Below, in pieces: positions 34,277 to 43,863 of a stretch of 64,000 bases of DNA. Position numbers and translations under genes: made by a program. How positions within the stretch are numbered: position 1 is the stretch's first letter; each line of letters begins with the position of its first letter. Source of the DNA: Martinezella rhizogenes (lineage in GTDB: Bacteria > Pseudomonadota > Alphaproteobacteria > Rhizobiales > Rhizobiaceae); assembly GCA_013322215.1 (NCBI GenBank), contig JAAMEZ010000036.1, forward strand, positions 558,001-622,000, read 5' to 3'. The notes below the pieces were generated by a model. It saw only the letters and a program-made list of their open reading frames with translations. It was not told where the DNA came from and searched no databases.

Positions 34277-36481
34277 ATGATTTCGACGTATCTCGGCTAC
34301 GTGTCCGCGACAAAGGACATGGCATCAACGCTTGCGCGCATCGCCAAGCAGGCGACGGTCAAGAGCGACCAGCAATATTACGATGCGCATATCGGCAAGG
34401 TTAAGAATGTCGATGAGTTTCTGAGCGATTACAAGCTGTACAGCTATGCGATGAAGGCCTATGGCCTTGAGGACATGACCTATGCCAAGGCCTTCATGAA
34501 AAAGGTCCTGGCCAGCGATCTTAGCGATACGAGCAGCTTTGCAAACAAACTGACGGACAGCCGCTATCGGCAATTCGCCGCTGCTTTCAATTTTGGCGCT
34601 ACCTCAAAAAATCAATCGGCTCAGAGCGATTCCCAGAAGAGCGATACGATCGGGCTTTATGAGCAATCCTTCGCCAATGAAACGGCCTTGGCCAAGAAGG
34701 AAAGCAAGTTCTACGATAGCTGGATCGACAAAGTGTCGAATGTCGACGATATCGTCAACAGCAGCAGGATGACGGACTATATCCTGCGGGCACACGGTTT
34801 AAACCCGGACAATATCTCGAAGGCGTTCCTGAAGTCGGTTCTGACCAGCGATGTCAACGATCCGAACAGCTTCGTCAACACGGCGAGCAATTTCTCGACG
34901 GCATCGGCGCAGCCGACATACAAGCTGATCGCGTCGCAGTTCAGCTTCAATGCCGACGGAACGCTTTCCGGTGCGACTGCGCAGACGACGGAGCAGAAGG
35001 AGGCCATGATCTCGCGATATGATAGCATGGTTCCGAGCCTCTTGACCTCGGCTGCGGCCACCAGCAATGACGACTACTATCGTCAGGCGATCACGAAAGT
35101 TCAATCGATCAGCGATATTACCGGCGATAACAGGCTGTTTTCCTATATAAAGACCGCATTCAATCTCAATCCCAAGCTCACTCCGGTCCAATTCAACCTC
35201 GCCTTCACGAACTCCGATTATGCCGCCGTGACCGGAATGGCGGACATGGTTTCGCACTTCCAGTTTGCGTCCGACGGAACGCTGCCGACCGGTCAGCCGG
35301 CGCAGACACAACAGGCTATCGACGATATCTCGACCAAATATATGAACGAGGCCAAAGGCGCGAAACAGGCCCTGTTCGACGACGCCGAGAAACACTACAA
35401 GACCGCGGTCGGCGAGATAAAGACGATTGCGGACTTCTTTGCCGCCAACGACACGAAGAACAAGAATCTTCCAACCATAGAGGACATGGCGCTTCGCGCC
35501 TTTGGGATTGACAAGAACGAGGTCTCCAGGGATCAGTTGCGCAAGATCCTGGAGAGCGACCCCTATGACAGCAAGAGCTATGTTAATTCGTTGAAAGACG
35601 ACAGATTCGTCGAGCTTGCCAAAGCATTCAATTTCGACAGCGAGGGCAATCTGCGGGCGCCGGTCGTGCCCCTGTCGCAGACCTCGATCAACAGCCTGAT
35701 TTCCGCCTATTCGAAGTCGAAGACCTTCGGGTTGACCGGCGAGATGCGGGACAAGGCAGTTAAGGATGCGAAGGACGCGGCGACCGAATTCAGCAAGTCG
35801 ATCGCCAAGATCAAGACCGTCGACGAACTCCTGGCCGACAAGAAGCTGACGGAGTTTATCCTCGTTGCGAACAATATCGATCCCAAGACGGTCGACAAGA
35901 ATACCTTGAAGAAGGCCTTCACCGCAGACCCCGAGGATGCCAAGGGTTTTCTGAATACACAGGCTGGCCAGCAATTCAAGGCGATGGTGAACGCCTTCAA
36001 TTTCGACGCCAAGGGAAATCTGACCACAGCCAAGATCGAGCCGGGACAGAACAAGGGTGCGCGTCTCGCCACCAACGATCTCTATCTTCACCAGACGCTC
36101 GAAACGCAGCAGGGGGGCTCCAATGAGGGCGTTCGCCTCGCGCTCTACTTTCAGCGCAAGGCGCCGCAGGTCAATTCCGTCTACGATATCATGTCGGATC
36201 CGGCGCTCTACAATGTGATCAAGACGACCTATTCGCTGCCCGCATCCATGTCGAACATGGACGTGACCCGCCAGGCGGCGATGCTCGAAAAGTTGTTCCC
36301 GATCAAAGATTTGCATGATGCCGGCAAGGTGAACAACCTGCTCAAGCGCTTCTCGGCCGTCTATGATGCGGCAAATGGCGGGAGCACGACTTCCCCAGCA
36401 TCCGCCATTCTCACGCGAGGCTCCAAGACGGGCATGAGCGCGGACCTCATGCTCTCGATAGCCCAACTCAGATCGCGATAA
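34277..36481 (+). CDS. Multi-repeat DUF1217 protein
   Basis: A 734-residue protein built from about six copies of a helical repeat of roughly 110-140 residues. Each copy has a pattern like YYxxxIxKVKxVDEFLxDxKLxxYxxKAYGL followed by KAFxKxVLxSDxxDxxSFxN, which I recognise as DUF1217. Single or double DUF1217 proteins often sit in rhizobial flagellar clusters; none of those genes is here. No signal peptide or membrane helix is visible, and Lys and Asp are abundant. GGGGG precedes the ATG by 7 nt. It follows the kinase by 240 bp. Function unknown. Confidence 0.8.
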   Translation: MISTYLGYVSATKDMASTLARIAKQATVKSDQQYYDAHIGKVKNVDEFLSDYKLYSYAMKAYGLEDMTYAKAFMKKVLASDLSDTSSFANKLTDSRYRQFAAAFNFGATSKNQSAQSDSQKSDTIGLYEQSFANETALAKKESKFYDSWIDKVSNVDDIVNSSRMTDYILRAHGLNPDNISKAFLKSVLTSDVNDPNSFVNTASNFSTASAQPTYKLIASQFSFNADGTLSGATAQTTEQKEAMISRYDSMVPSLLTSAAATSNDDYYRQAITKVQSISDITGDNRLFSYIKTAFNLNPKLTPVQFNLAFTNSDYAAVTGMADMVSHFQFASDGTLPTGQPAQTQQAIDDISTKYMNEAKGAKQALFDDAEKHYKTAVGEIKTIADFFAANDTKNKNLPTIEDMALRAFGIDKNEVSRDQLRKILESDPYDSKSYVNSLKDDRFVELAKAFNFDSEGNLRAPVVPLSQTSINSLISAYSKSKTFGLTGEMRDKAVKDAKDAATEFSKSIAKIKTVDELLADKKLTEFILVANNIDPKTVDKNTLKKAFTADPEDAKGFLNTQAGQQFKAMVNAFNFDAKGNLTTAKIEPGQNKGARLATNDLYLHQTLETQQGGSNEGVRLALYFQRKAPQVNSVYDIMSDPALYNVIKTTYSLPASMSNMDVTRQAAMLEKLFPIKDLHDAGKVNNLLKRFSAVYDAANGGSTTSPASAILTRGSKTGMSADLMLSIAQLRSR

Positions 36482-36560
36482 TGCTTTTCCGCCCGGAGTT
36501 ACGCAAAAACAGAGGCTCTAGCGCCACTGCGTGATCGCAGAGGTGTCCTCGTCTTCGATG

Positions 36561-37337
36561 CTATTGGTGCTGCAATACGCTCAGGCCTCCGTCCACGGTC
36601 AGGCAGGCGGCATTCATGAAGGGACATTCATCCGAAATCATGAAGACCGCGGCCATGGCGATCTCCTGGGGAGTGGCGATGCGGCCGCCCGGATGCAGCT
36701 TCATCGTCTCGGCCTTCGCCTTTTCCGGATCGGGAAAGCTGTTCCAGTAATCGATGGCCTTTTGCGTTGCGACGTAGCCGGGCGCGAGCGCGTTCACGCG
36801 CACGTTCTTCGAGGCATATTCGATCCCCAGCGATTTGGTCATGCCAAGAAGCGCATGCTTGGCAAGCGGGTAGGGGAAGGTGTGCGGAATGATCGTGAAG
36901 GCGTGGGTCGAGGCGATGTTGAGTATGACGCCGCCGCCCCGGGCGATCATCTCGGGCAGCACGGATCGGCAGCAATTCCAGGCGCCCTTGAGGTTGATGT
37001 CGAAGCAGCGCTGCCAATCCTCGTCCGTTGCCTGCAGCGGCTCGGCAAAGACGTTGACGCCGGCATTGTTGACGAGTGCATTGATGCTGCCGATTTCGCC
37101 GGCCGCCCTGGCCACGGCGGCGCGCACGGCTTCGGCATCGGTGATGTCGGCGGCTTGATAGCCAAGGTTGGCGCCATCTTCCCTGAGCTTGCCGGCGCTT
37201 TGTTCCAGCAGAGCTTCGTCGCGATCGATGAGGAAGAGGCTCGCATCTTCGGCCGCGCACACCTCGGCGATGGCCAGCCCGATCCCTTGCGCGGCTCCGG
37301 TAATGAAGATCCGTTTTCCAGAAAGGCGGTTTGGCAT
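36561..37337 (-). CDS. Short-chain dehydrogenase/reductase, probably sugar-linked
   Basis: A 258-residue classical SDR: cofactor motif TGAAQGIG near residues 13-20, NNAGVN, a Ser in NIASTHAF and the active-site YPLAK (Tyr and Lys intact), and a VDGG tail. Asp in LIDRD after strand 2 favours NAD. It is the second gene of a leftward pair with an aldose 1-epimerase (gap 19 bp), facing an AraFGH-type transporter. A sugar 1-dehydrogenase (galactose or arabinose) acting after anomer conversion is therefore plausible, but the substrate is inferred. Confidence 0.85.
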   Translation of the reverse strand: MPNRLSGKRIFITGAAQGIGLAIAEVCAAEDASLFLIDRDEALLEQSAGKLREDGANLGYQAADITDAEAVRAAVARAAGEIGSINALVNNAGVNVFAEPLQATDEDWQRCFDINLKGAWNCCRSVLPEMIARGGGVILNIASTHAFTIIPHTFPYPLAKHALLGMTKSLGIEYASKNVRVNALAPGYVATQKAIDYWNSFPDPEKAKAETMKLHPGGRIATPQEIAMAAVFMISDECPFMNAACLTVDGGLSVLQHQ

Positions 37338-37356
37338 TCAGTGTTCCTTTTGCAGG

Positions 37357-38250
37357 CTATCGCGAATATTCCTGTGGCTGCAGACGGATTGATCCTGCAA
37401 AGATCTCTCCCGGCTGCAGGATCTTCAAATCCCCAAGATCGGGGAGATTATGACCGTTGGCGATGTGGGACATCGGCTCGAAGCAGAAATAGTCATGGCG
37501 AAAGGCCGGGTTGAAGCTCGTGTCGGGAATGAAGATGAATGCGTGCCTGACTGAGATGTCGGCAGTCAGCCGCAGGCTTGCATGTCTCTCCGGCCAGACG
37601 ATCTCCGCCTCGCCGCTCCATCCTTCGAAGCCGTTGTTGACCCAGCGGCGGGGCAGGGGTGAGGGCTCGGAGAAGTCGAGATCGGCTGGAATCTCGGTGC
37701 GTTCTCCCGGAAGCCAGCCTTCCGTCTCCGTCCAAAATTGCTGCGCCGGCGCAAAGAGCGTCGTTTCAGGGGTCATCGGGAAGTATGGATGCCAGCCAAG
37801 CCCGAAGGGCAGCGCCTTCTTGCCGGTATTCTCAACGCTCATGTGAAGCATCAGCCCTTCAGATGACAGAGCGATGATCTGTCTCGCCTCGTAGCCATAG
37901 GGCGTATCGCCTTCCCTATGACGAAGGCCGATCTGCAATTCGTTGCTGCTGCGGGAGAGGATGGACCATTCGGCCTGCCAACCGTCACCGTGAAGGTAGT
38001 GAGGATCTGAAGCCGTGTTCGGCCTGAGCTGGTAGTCGCGCCCCTCGAATACGAAGCGATTGTTTCGCACGCGGTTGCCGAAGGGGACGAGGGGATAGCA
38101 GGCGGAGGCGGACGCATGAGCATCGTCCGGAGCGGGTCTTAATAGCGCAATCCTGCGACCGTCTACTGTCCAGGCGTAATCAAGCAATGTGCCGCCGAAG
38201 GTTGAAACGCGAACCGAAAGCGAACCGTCCTGCAAATCGATAATGGTCAT
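37357..38250 (-). CDS. Aldose 1-epimerase (mutarotase-like)
   Basis: A 297-residue galactose-mutarotase-fold protein. Recognisable segments are YPLVPFGNRVRNNRF (near residues 52-66), HYLHGDGWQAEW with the conserved substrate-contacting His, and LPFGLGWHPYFP with the second His. The family interconverts alpha and beta sugar anomers in the cytoplasm. It is the first gene of a two-gene leftward unit with the SDR, divergent from araF across 366 bp. Together they would process the sugar brought in by the AraFGH-type transporter. Confidence 0.86.
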   Translation of the reverse strand: MTIIDLQDGSLSVRVSTFGGTLLDYAWTVDGRRIALLRPAPDDAHASASACYPLVPFGNRVRNNRFVFEGRDYQLRPNTASDPHYLHGDGWQAEWSILSRSSNELQIGLRHREGDTPYGYEARQIIALSSEGLMLHMSVENTGKKALPFGLGWHPYFPMTPETTLFAPAQQFWTETEGWLPGERTEIPADLDFSEPSPLPRRWVNNGFEGWSGEAEIVWPERHASLRLTADISVRHAFIFIPDTSFNPAFRHDYFCFEPMSHIANGHNLPDLGDLKILQPGEIFAGSIRLQPQEYSR

Positions 38251-38616
38251 TAAGCGGTTGCCTTCCCCTCACAACCAAGGCCGGTGCCGAATGGATCGCA
38301 CCCTATATTCGCCGGGTTCCATGTCAACATATATATGATTTATTTTTGGGCTATCTCCGGCATTTTCGCCAATATCCTTACGATTTCTCCGTATCTAGCA
38401 TTTCAAGCGAAGCCTCAATTGCTGTAGCGGCATAAATAATCATACATAAATATTGACTGGTATGATGTTTTTTCATATTCAAGGTCTCGGGTCCATTGGG
38501 CTGCAAGCGCGGCTTAATTGTTATACAAATAATTGACTCATATTACAATATAACTTAGGGAAGTCGAGCGGTTCCCGGGAGATGAATGGGAACGCGCCAA
38601 CAAAGGGAGAGAGATC
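38251..38616. other. Divergent promoter region of the epimerase/SDR unit and araFGH
   Basis: This gap has no gene and is strongly AT-rich from about 38325 to 38560. It must carry two divergent promoters. Several short palindromic or near-palindromic sequences occur, including CATATATATG, and the TTGTTATACAA site listed separately. Confidence 0.5.
38518..38528. promoter_or_regulatory. FadR-type GntR operator candidate before araF
   Basis: TTGTTATACAA matches the TNGTNNNACNA pattern bound by many FadR-subfamily GntR regulators. It lies about 90 bp upstream of the binding-protein gene, and a FadR-type regulator is encoded at the end of the same locus. A short degenerate motif, so the call is tentative. 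Confidence 0.45.
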
Positions 38617-39600
38617 ATGCGCTTTTTCAAAGCGGCAATCCTTGCAGGCACCTTTGCCGTTCTGGCGGCCGGCTCCGCTTTCGCGGAGGACGTCAAGATC
38701 GGCTTCATCGTCAAGCAGCCCGAAGAGCCCTGGTTCCAGGACGAATGGAAATTCGCCGATCAGGCCGCCAAGGAGAAGGGCTTCACGCTGGTGAAGATCG
38801 GCGCCGAGGATGGCGAGAAGGTGCAGTCGGCGATCGATAATCTCGGTGCACAGGGCGCGCAGGGCTTCATCATCTGCACGCCGGATGTGAAGCTCGGCCC
38901 CGGCATCGTCGCCAAGGCCGCAGCCAACCAGCTGAAACTGATGACTGTCGATGACCGCCTGGTCAATGCCGAGGGCAAGCCGCTCGAAGACGTGCCGCAT
39001 ATGGGCATTTCCGCCACCAAGATCGGCGAGACCGTCGGCCAGGCGATCGTCGATGAAATCAAGAAGCGCGGCTGGGACATGAAGAATGTCGGCGCGATCC
39101 GCGTTTCCTACGATCAGCTGCCGACCGCCGTCGACCGCGTCGAAGGCGCAATCTCGGTTCTGAAGACGGCTGGTTTCCCGGCTGCGAACATTTTTGACGC
39201 GCCGCAGGCAAAGACCGATACGGAAGCTGCGCTCAATGCCGCGACCACGGTTCTCAACAAGCATGCCGATATCAAGTATTGGGTCGCTTTCGGCCTTAAC
39301 GATGAAGCTGTGCTTGGCGCCGTCCGCGCCTCGGAATCGGTCGGCATTCCCGCAGCGAACATGATCGGCGTCGGTATCGGCGGTGCGGATTCGGCGATCA
39401 ACGAGTTCAAGAAGCCCGCGGCAACCGGCTTCTTCGGTACGGTCATCATCTCGCCGAAGCGCCACGGCTACGAGACGGCCATCAACATGTATGACTGGAT
39501 TGCCAACAGCAAGGAGCCGCCGAAGCTGACGCTCACCTCCGGCTCCCTCGCACTGCGCGGCGACTACGAGAAGGTTCGCAAGGATCTCGGCATCGAATGA
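38617..39600 (+). CDS. araF: L-arabinose-type periplasmic binding protein (AraF-like)
   Basis: A 327-residue sugar-binding protein with a signal peptide ending at SAFAED (about residue 22). The mature N-terminus, VKIGFIVKQPEEPWFQDEWKFADQ, is strikingly close to E. coli AraF, as are the later FIICTPDVKLGPGIVAKA and GWDMKNV segments. It captures L-arabinose (possibly also D-galactose or fucose) in the periplasm for the AraGH importer encoded next. GGGAGAG precedes the start. The symbol reflects family resemblance rather than tested specificity. Confidence 0.88.
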   Translation: MRFFKAAILAGTFAVLAAGSAFAEDVKIGFIVKQPEEPWFQDEWKFADQAAKEKGFTLVKIGAEDGEKVQSAIDNLGAQGAQGFIICTPDVKLGPGIVAKAAANQLKLMTVDDRLVNAEGKPLEDVPHMGISATKIGETVGQAIVDEIKKRGWDMKNVGAIRVSYDQLPTAVDRVEGAISVLKTAGFPAANIFDAPQAKTDTEAALNAATTVLNKHADIKYWVAFGLNDEAVLGAVRASESVGIPAANMIGVGIGGADSAINEFKKPAATGFFGTVIISPKRHGYETAINMYDWIANSKEPPKLTLTSGSLALRGDYEKVRKDLGIE

Positions 39601-39667
39601 TCGTCCTGCCAGGATGATGTCCGTCCGGTGGCTTGTTGCCGCCGGACCTTCTCTCGATGGAGCAAGC

Positions 39668-41173
39668 ATGGCTTTCCTTGAATTCAAGGGCATTTCCAAG
39701 GGCTATCCTGGCGTCCAGGCGCTGTCCGATGTCTCTTTCGATGTCGAAAGAGGCGCCGTGCATGGGCTGATGGGCGAAAACGGCGCCGGCAAGTCGACGC
39801 TGATTAGGGTTCTCTCGGGCGATCAGGCAGCTGATACTGGCAGCATCGTCATCGATGGCCTGGAGCAGCATTACAGCTCCGTCCGAGATGCCTTTCATGC
39901 CGGCGTCATCGTCATCCATCAGGAGCTGCAGCTGGTGCCGGAACTGACCGTCGCCGAAAACCTCTGGCTCGGCCGTTTTCCCGGCAAGGCCGGTGTGATT
40001 GACGGCAGGACATTGATCGAAACCGTTCGCGCCAAGCTCACGGAAATCGGCATTGATGTCGATCCGGCAGCCAAGGTGTCCTCGTTGTCGATCGGCGCTC
40101 GCCAGATGGTGGAGATCGCCAAGGCCGTCATGGTCGATGCGCGGGTGATCGCGCTCGACGAGCCGACCTCGTCGCTATCGTCACGCGAGAGCGAAATCCT
40201 GTTTTCCCTGATCGACCGGCTGAGAGCCAATGGCACGGTCATCCTCTATGTCTCGCATCGCCTTGATGAGATCTTCCGGCTCTGCGACAGTCTCACCGTG
40301 CTGCGCGACGGCAAGCTCGCCGCGCATCATCCAAAGGTCGCCGATACGACGCGCGAGCAGGTCATTTCGCAGATGGTCGGCCGCGAGATCAGCAATATCT
40401 GGGGCTGGCGCGAACGTCCGCTTGGCGAGGTGCGTCTCGAAGCCAAGGGGCTCTCGGGATCGAAGCTGCGCAATCCCGTCAGCTTCTCGGTCTGCAGGGG
40501 TGAAATTCTCGGCTTTTTCGGTCTTATCGGTGCCGGCCGAAGCGAGATGGCTCGCCTTCTCTATGGTGCCGATCATCGCCATCAGGGCAGCGTCTTGATC
40601 GACGGCATCGCCGTTTCGCCGAACAATCCGAAGGCGGCCATCAGCGCCGGCATGGTTCTGTGCCCGGAAGATCGCAAGTTCGACGGCATTGTTCAGGGGC
40701 GATCGATTGAGGAAAACATTGCCATCTCCTCGCGGCGGCATTTCTCGCCCTTCGGCATCCTCAATCCGAAGAAGGAAGCCTCGGTCGCCGATCAGTTCAT
40801 CGCCAAGCTCAGGGTCCGCACGCCCTCGCGCAAGCAGGATATCGTCAATCTCTCGGGCGGCAACCAGCAAAAGGTCATTCTCGGCCGCTGGCTTTCGGAG
40901 CAGGGCGTCAAGGTTCTCGTCATCGACGAGCCGACGCGCGGCATCGATGTCGGCGCCAAGTCGGAAATCTATGAAATCCTCTATGAGCTGGCGGCTGGCG
41001 GCATGGCGATCGTCGTCATCTCCAGCGAGCTCCCCGAGGTCATGGGCATTTCCGATCGCATCATGGTCATGTGCCAGGGCCGCGTCGCCGCCGATGTTGC
41101 GCGTGCCGATTTCGACGAGCGTGCCATTCTGACCGCGGCCCTGCCCGACAAGAATGCCGCCGGCACAATCTAG
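39668..41173 (+). CDS. araG: L-arabinose-type ABC transporter ATP-binding protein (AraG-like)
   Basis: A 501-residue CUT2-family ATPase with two fused nucleotide-binding domains. The first has Walker A GENGAGKSTL near residue 39, the atypical signature LSIGARQMVEIAKAV and Walker B VIALDEPTSSLS. The second has a degenerate Walker A (GLIGAGRSEMARLL), the signature LSGGNQQKVILGRWL and VLVIDEPTRGID. This layout is usual for AraG/RbsA/MglA. Start MAFLEF with GGAG 6 nt upstream; an earlier in-frame ATG reads through the intergenic gap. It ends 16 bp before araH. Confidence 0.9.
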   Translation: MAFLEFKGISKGYPGVQALSDVSFDVERGAVHGLMGENGAGKSTLIRVLSGDQAADTGSIVIDGLEQHYSSVRDAFHAGVIVIHQELQLVPELTVAENLWLGRFPGKAGVIDGRTLIETVRAKLTEIGIDVDPAAKVSSLSIGARQMVEIAKAVMVDARVIALDEPTSSLSSRESEILFSLIDRLRANGTVILYVSHRLDEIFRLCDSLTVLRDGKLAAHHPKVADTTREQVISQMVGREISNIWGWRERPLGEVRLEAKGLSGSKLRNPVSFSVCRGEILGFFGLIGAGRSEMARLLYGADHRHQGSVLIDGIAVSPNNPKAAISAGMVLCPEDRKFDGIVQGRSIEENIAISSRRHFSPFGILNPKKEASVADQFIAKLRVRTPSRKQDIVNLSGGNQQKVILGRWLSEQGVKVLVIDEPTRGIDVGAKSEIYEILYELAAGGMAIVVISSELPEVMGISDRIMVMCQGRVAADVARADFDERAILTAALPDKNAAGTI

Positions 41174-41189
41174 TTCAGGAATGGTAGTG

Positions 41190-42146
41190 ATGAATTCGTT
41201 GAAAAAAATCCTTCTCGGCGAACAGGGTCTGGTGGTGATCTTCGCGATCGCCTTCGTGATCGTTTCGCTCTTTGTGCCGAGCTTCCTGACCGAGCGCAAT
41301 ATGCTCGGCCTGCTGCAGTCGGTGGTGACGATCGGCATCGTCGCCTGCACCATGATGTTCTGCCTTGCCTCGCGCGACTTCGACCTGTCGGTCGGCTCGA
41401 CCGTCGCCTTTTCGGGCATGATTGCCGTCATGGTGTCGAACTCCACCGGCTCCATTCCGCTCGGCCTGCTCGCGGCGCTAATCTGCGGCAGCGTCGTCGG
41501 CGTCGTCAATGGCGTCGTCATTGCCAAGTTCCGCATCAACGCGCTGATCACCACGCTTGCCACGATGCAGATCGTGCGCGGCCTCGCCTTGATCGCGTCC
41601 GACGGTCGCGCTGTCGGCATCAACGATCCGGCCTTCTATCAGCTGGCGCTGTCGCGCTTCCTGACGGTGCCGACGCCGATCTGGATCATGGTGGCGCTGT
41701 TCATCATATTCGGCTTCACGCTCAATCGCACCGTTTTCGGCAAGAACACGCTGGCAATCGGCGGCAATCCCGAGGCCTCGCGTCTTGCCGGCGTCAACGT
41801 CGTCAATATGCGGATCTGGATCTTCGCCCTGCAGGGCCTGGTCTGCGCCATCGCCGGCATACTGCTCGCCTCGCGCATCACCTCGGGCCAGCCGAATGCG
41901 GCAACGGGCCTCGAGCTCTCGGTCATCTCGGCCTGTGTGCTCGGCGGCGTGTCTTTGGCAGGCGGCCGTGCGGCAATGACCGGCGTGATCGTCGGTGTCC
42001 TCATCATGGGTATTGCCGAGAATGTGATGAACCTGCTCAACATCCAGGCCTTCTATCAATATCTCGTGCGTGGCTGCATTCTGCTGATTGCTGTTTTGTT
42101 GGACAATCTGCGATCTTCGGCAGCAGGGCGCGGCAGCCGCATGTGA
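41190..42146 (+). CDS. araH: L-arabinose-type ABC transporter permease (AraH-like)
   Basis: A 318-residue CUT2-family permease with about eight to ten membrane segments. Family hallmarks are LASRDFDLSVGSTVAFSGM (near residues 60-80) and the loop GGNPEASRLAGVNVV (near 190-205). It forms the homodimeric channel with AraG as motor. The start MNSLKK is preferred over two upstream in-frame ATGs because AGGA precedes it by about 9 nt. Confidence 0.9.
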   Translation: MNSLKKILLGEQGLVVIFAIAFVIVSLFVPSFLTERNMLGLLQSVVTIGIVACTMMFCLASRDFDLSVGSTVAFSGMIAVMVSNSTGSIPLGLLAALICGSVVGVVNGVVIAKFRINALITTLATMQIVRGLALIASDGRAVGINDPAFYQLALSRFLTVPTPIWIMVALFIIFGFTLNRTVFGKNTLAIGGNPEASRLAGVNVVNMRIWIFALQGLVCAIAGILLASRITSGQPNAATGLELSVISACVLGGVSLAGGRAAMTGVIVGVLIMGIAENVMNLLNIQAFYQYLVRGCILLIAVLLDNLRSSAAGRGSRM

Positions 42147-42261
42147 CCAGACTTGCTTGGAGAAGTTTGGGGAGAAGTTTGCCGGACTTGCAGTTGCGGA
42201 TTGATGCCGGGGCATGGTGCCGCTCATGATCGCTGCCGGGCAGCGGAAGGGAGTGCAAGTG

Positions 42262-43032
42262 ATGAGTACGCGTTTGGGATCTTTAAGGGCTCATGGCAGG
42301 GCCACGCCCGAACAGGGCAGGCGCACCGTGCGCGAGGAGTTGTTGAAGAAACTCATCGGCCAGATCGTCTCGGGCGCTCTCGCCGAGGGCTCGATCCTTC
42401 CGAATGAAGCCGAGCTCTCAGAGGTCTATGGCGTCAGCCGCACCAGCCTGCGCGAGGCCATGCAATATCTGTCGGCGCTGGGGATGGTTCGCTCGCGCAC
42501 CCGCGCCGGCACCACGGTCCTGCCGCGGGAAAACTGGAACTATCTGGACCCGCTGGTTCTCGACGCGACGCTGGCACTCAGCAACGACCGAAGTTTCTAC
42601 GATTCTCTGCTCGATGCGCGGCAAGTGCTGGAACCCGCCGCCGCGGCGCAGGCAGCCGCCAACGCCACGGCCAAGCAGCTCGCACAGATCGCCGAGGCTT
42701 TTGAGGACATGGTCGCTGCCAACGCGCGGGACAACGAGGCATGGAGCCAGGCGGATCTGGAGTTTCACACGGCCATCATCAATGCCAGCGGCAACTGGGT
42801 CTTCCGCCAGTTCGCCACGGCGATCCGCGCCGCTTTGCTCGCGAGTTTTCGCCTGACAAACCGCGCCAGCCAGTCGCATGACTACGCGATCGCCCGTCAT
42901 CAGGATGTCCTGGATGCGATCCGAATGCGCCGACCCGATGCCGCACGTTTTGCCATGGAGCAGCTGATCGGAACGGCCAGAATGGAGCTTAGTGACGCCC
43001 TGCGCGTCGCCAAACTGGATGAGCCGGAATAA
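42262..43032 (+). CDS. GntR-family regulator, FadR subfamily (FCD domain)
   Basis: A 256-residue regulator. The winged helix spans about residues 20-90 (IVSGALAEGSILPNEAELSEVYGVSRTSLREAMQYLSALGMV), followed by an FCD effector domain (about 110-240) with the metal/ligand residues in DLEFHTAIINASGN and a late HQDVLDAI His. GGAAGGGAG precedes the MSTRLG start. It lies 115 bp after araH on the same strand and probably regulates this sugar locus, possibly through TTGTTATACAA upstream of araF. The effector would be the sugar or a derived acid. Confidence 0.88.
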   Translation: MSTRLGSLRAHGRATPEQGRRTVREELLKKLIGQIVSGALAEGSILPNEAELSEVYGVSRTSLREAMQYLSALGMVRSRTRAGTTVLPRENWNYLDPLVLDATLALSNDRSFYDSLLDARQVLEPAAAAQAAANATAKQLAQIAEAFEDMVAANARDNEAWSQADLEFHTAIINASGNWVFRQFATAIRAALLASFRLTNRASQSHDYAIARHQDVLDAIRMRRPDAARFAMEQLIGTARMELSDALRVAKLDEPE

Positions 43033-43201
43033 TCGATTTCCTGCGCGCAAGAAAATGGCGCGAGGCCCGTGTCGCCGTCTGCCAGAATGTTTTTAGCATG
43101 TGTTTAGCGAATTCGAGAGCTGGCCAGAGAATCCCGGCTCCTTGCGCCTGCCGGCAGGCAGGGCATAAATGCGAAGACCGCAACATGGCTCGAGCCGATC
43201 G

Positions 43202-43804
43202 ATGACAATAAAGTTCTCGCTTTCCTGTGCCTTTTGCGTCGTCGTTGTCCTGGCGGAGAGCATGAAGCCTGCATTGGCGTCGCCGACAGCAACCGCGCCT
43301 CAACTTCCGACCATGCAGCAGCTGCAATCTGCTCTCGACGAGGTAAAGCCCGGACTTGCGCGAATCCGCGAGTTTTTCGGCTGCATCCCTGCCTTCGGAA
43401 GACCGATGACCATTCGCCTTTGTGCGCTGAAGGCGGAAGGAACCGATTTCGTTCAAACCATTCCATTTCGGCTTGCCGACCAACGCTGGCAGGTCGTTCT
43501 GGATCGAACGGGAAGACCTCCAGAAACTGATGGGGCTTGCGCGCCTCTTGATGTAGCCCAGGCTGAGCTGCGCAAGCTGCGTGGGGATGACAAGCTGCAT
43601 GTTACCGGCGAGGTTGACGATGGCGCGGGAACCTTTACCAGCGAGCGCGGGTTATTGCGGGATCATAAGGGGCCTTATCGATTGATGTGTCGTTATGATG
43701 TCGTCACGGGTCCAGGCAAGAAAGCTTTGCTGATCGCCTATATCTGGCATGACGGAGCGCACTATATCGTCGATCGTGATATCGAGGCATGGCCGGATGA
43801 TTGA
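43202..43804 (+). CDS. Exported protein of unknown function
   Basis: A 200-residue protein with a signal peptide (MTIKFSLSCAFCVVVVLAES, cleavage near ALASP). The mature part has cysteine-containing segments (FFGCIPAF, IRLCALKAEG, GACAPLDV, RLMCRYDV) that could form two disulfides. I recognise no family. Its start is chosen because upstream in-frame codons precede the signal peptide. It ends 59 bp before the next gene, on the same strand. Confidence 0.6.
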   Translation: MTIKFSLSCAFCVVVVLAESMKPALASPTATAPQLPTMQQLQSALDEVKPGLARIREFFGCIPAFGRPMTIRLCALKAEGTDFVQTIPFRLADQRWQVVLDRTGRPPETDGACAPLDVAQAELRKLRGDDKLHVTGEVDDGAGTFTSERGLLRDHKGPYRLMCRYDVVTGPGKKALLIAYIWHDGAHYIVDRDIEAWPDD

Positions 43805-43863
43805 GCATGCGCGGCATCATTGCAGCTGCGAACCTCGGCATTGCATATGGAGGAGATTTCGGA

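Noticed and set aside
34799-36466. 555-codon minus-strand open frame opposite the DUF1217 protein
   Set aside because: Codon-position shadow of a real gene with a good ribosome site on the plus strand; composition is Arg/Gly/Val-rich and without domain features.
40181-41623. 480-codon minus-strand open frame across araG and araH
   Set aside because: Antisense shadow crossing a gene boundary; no motif.
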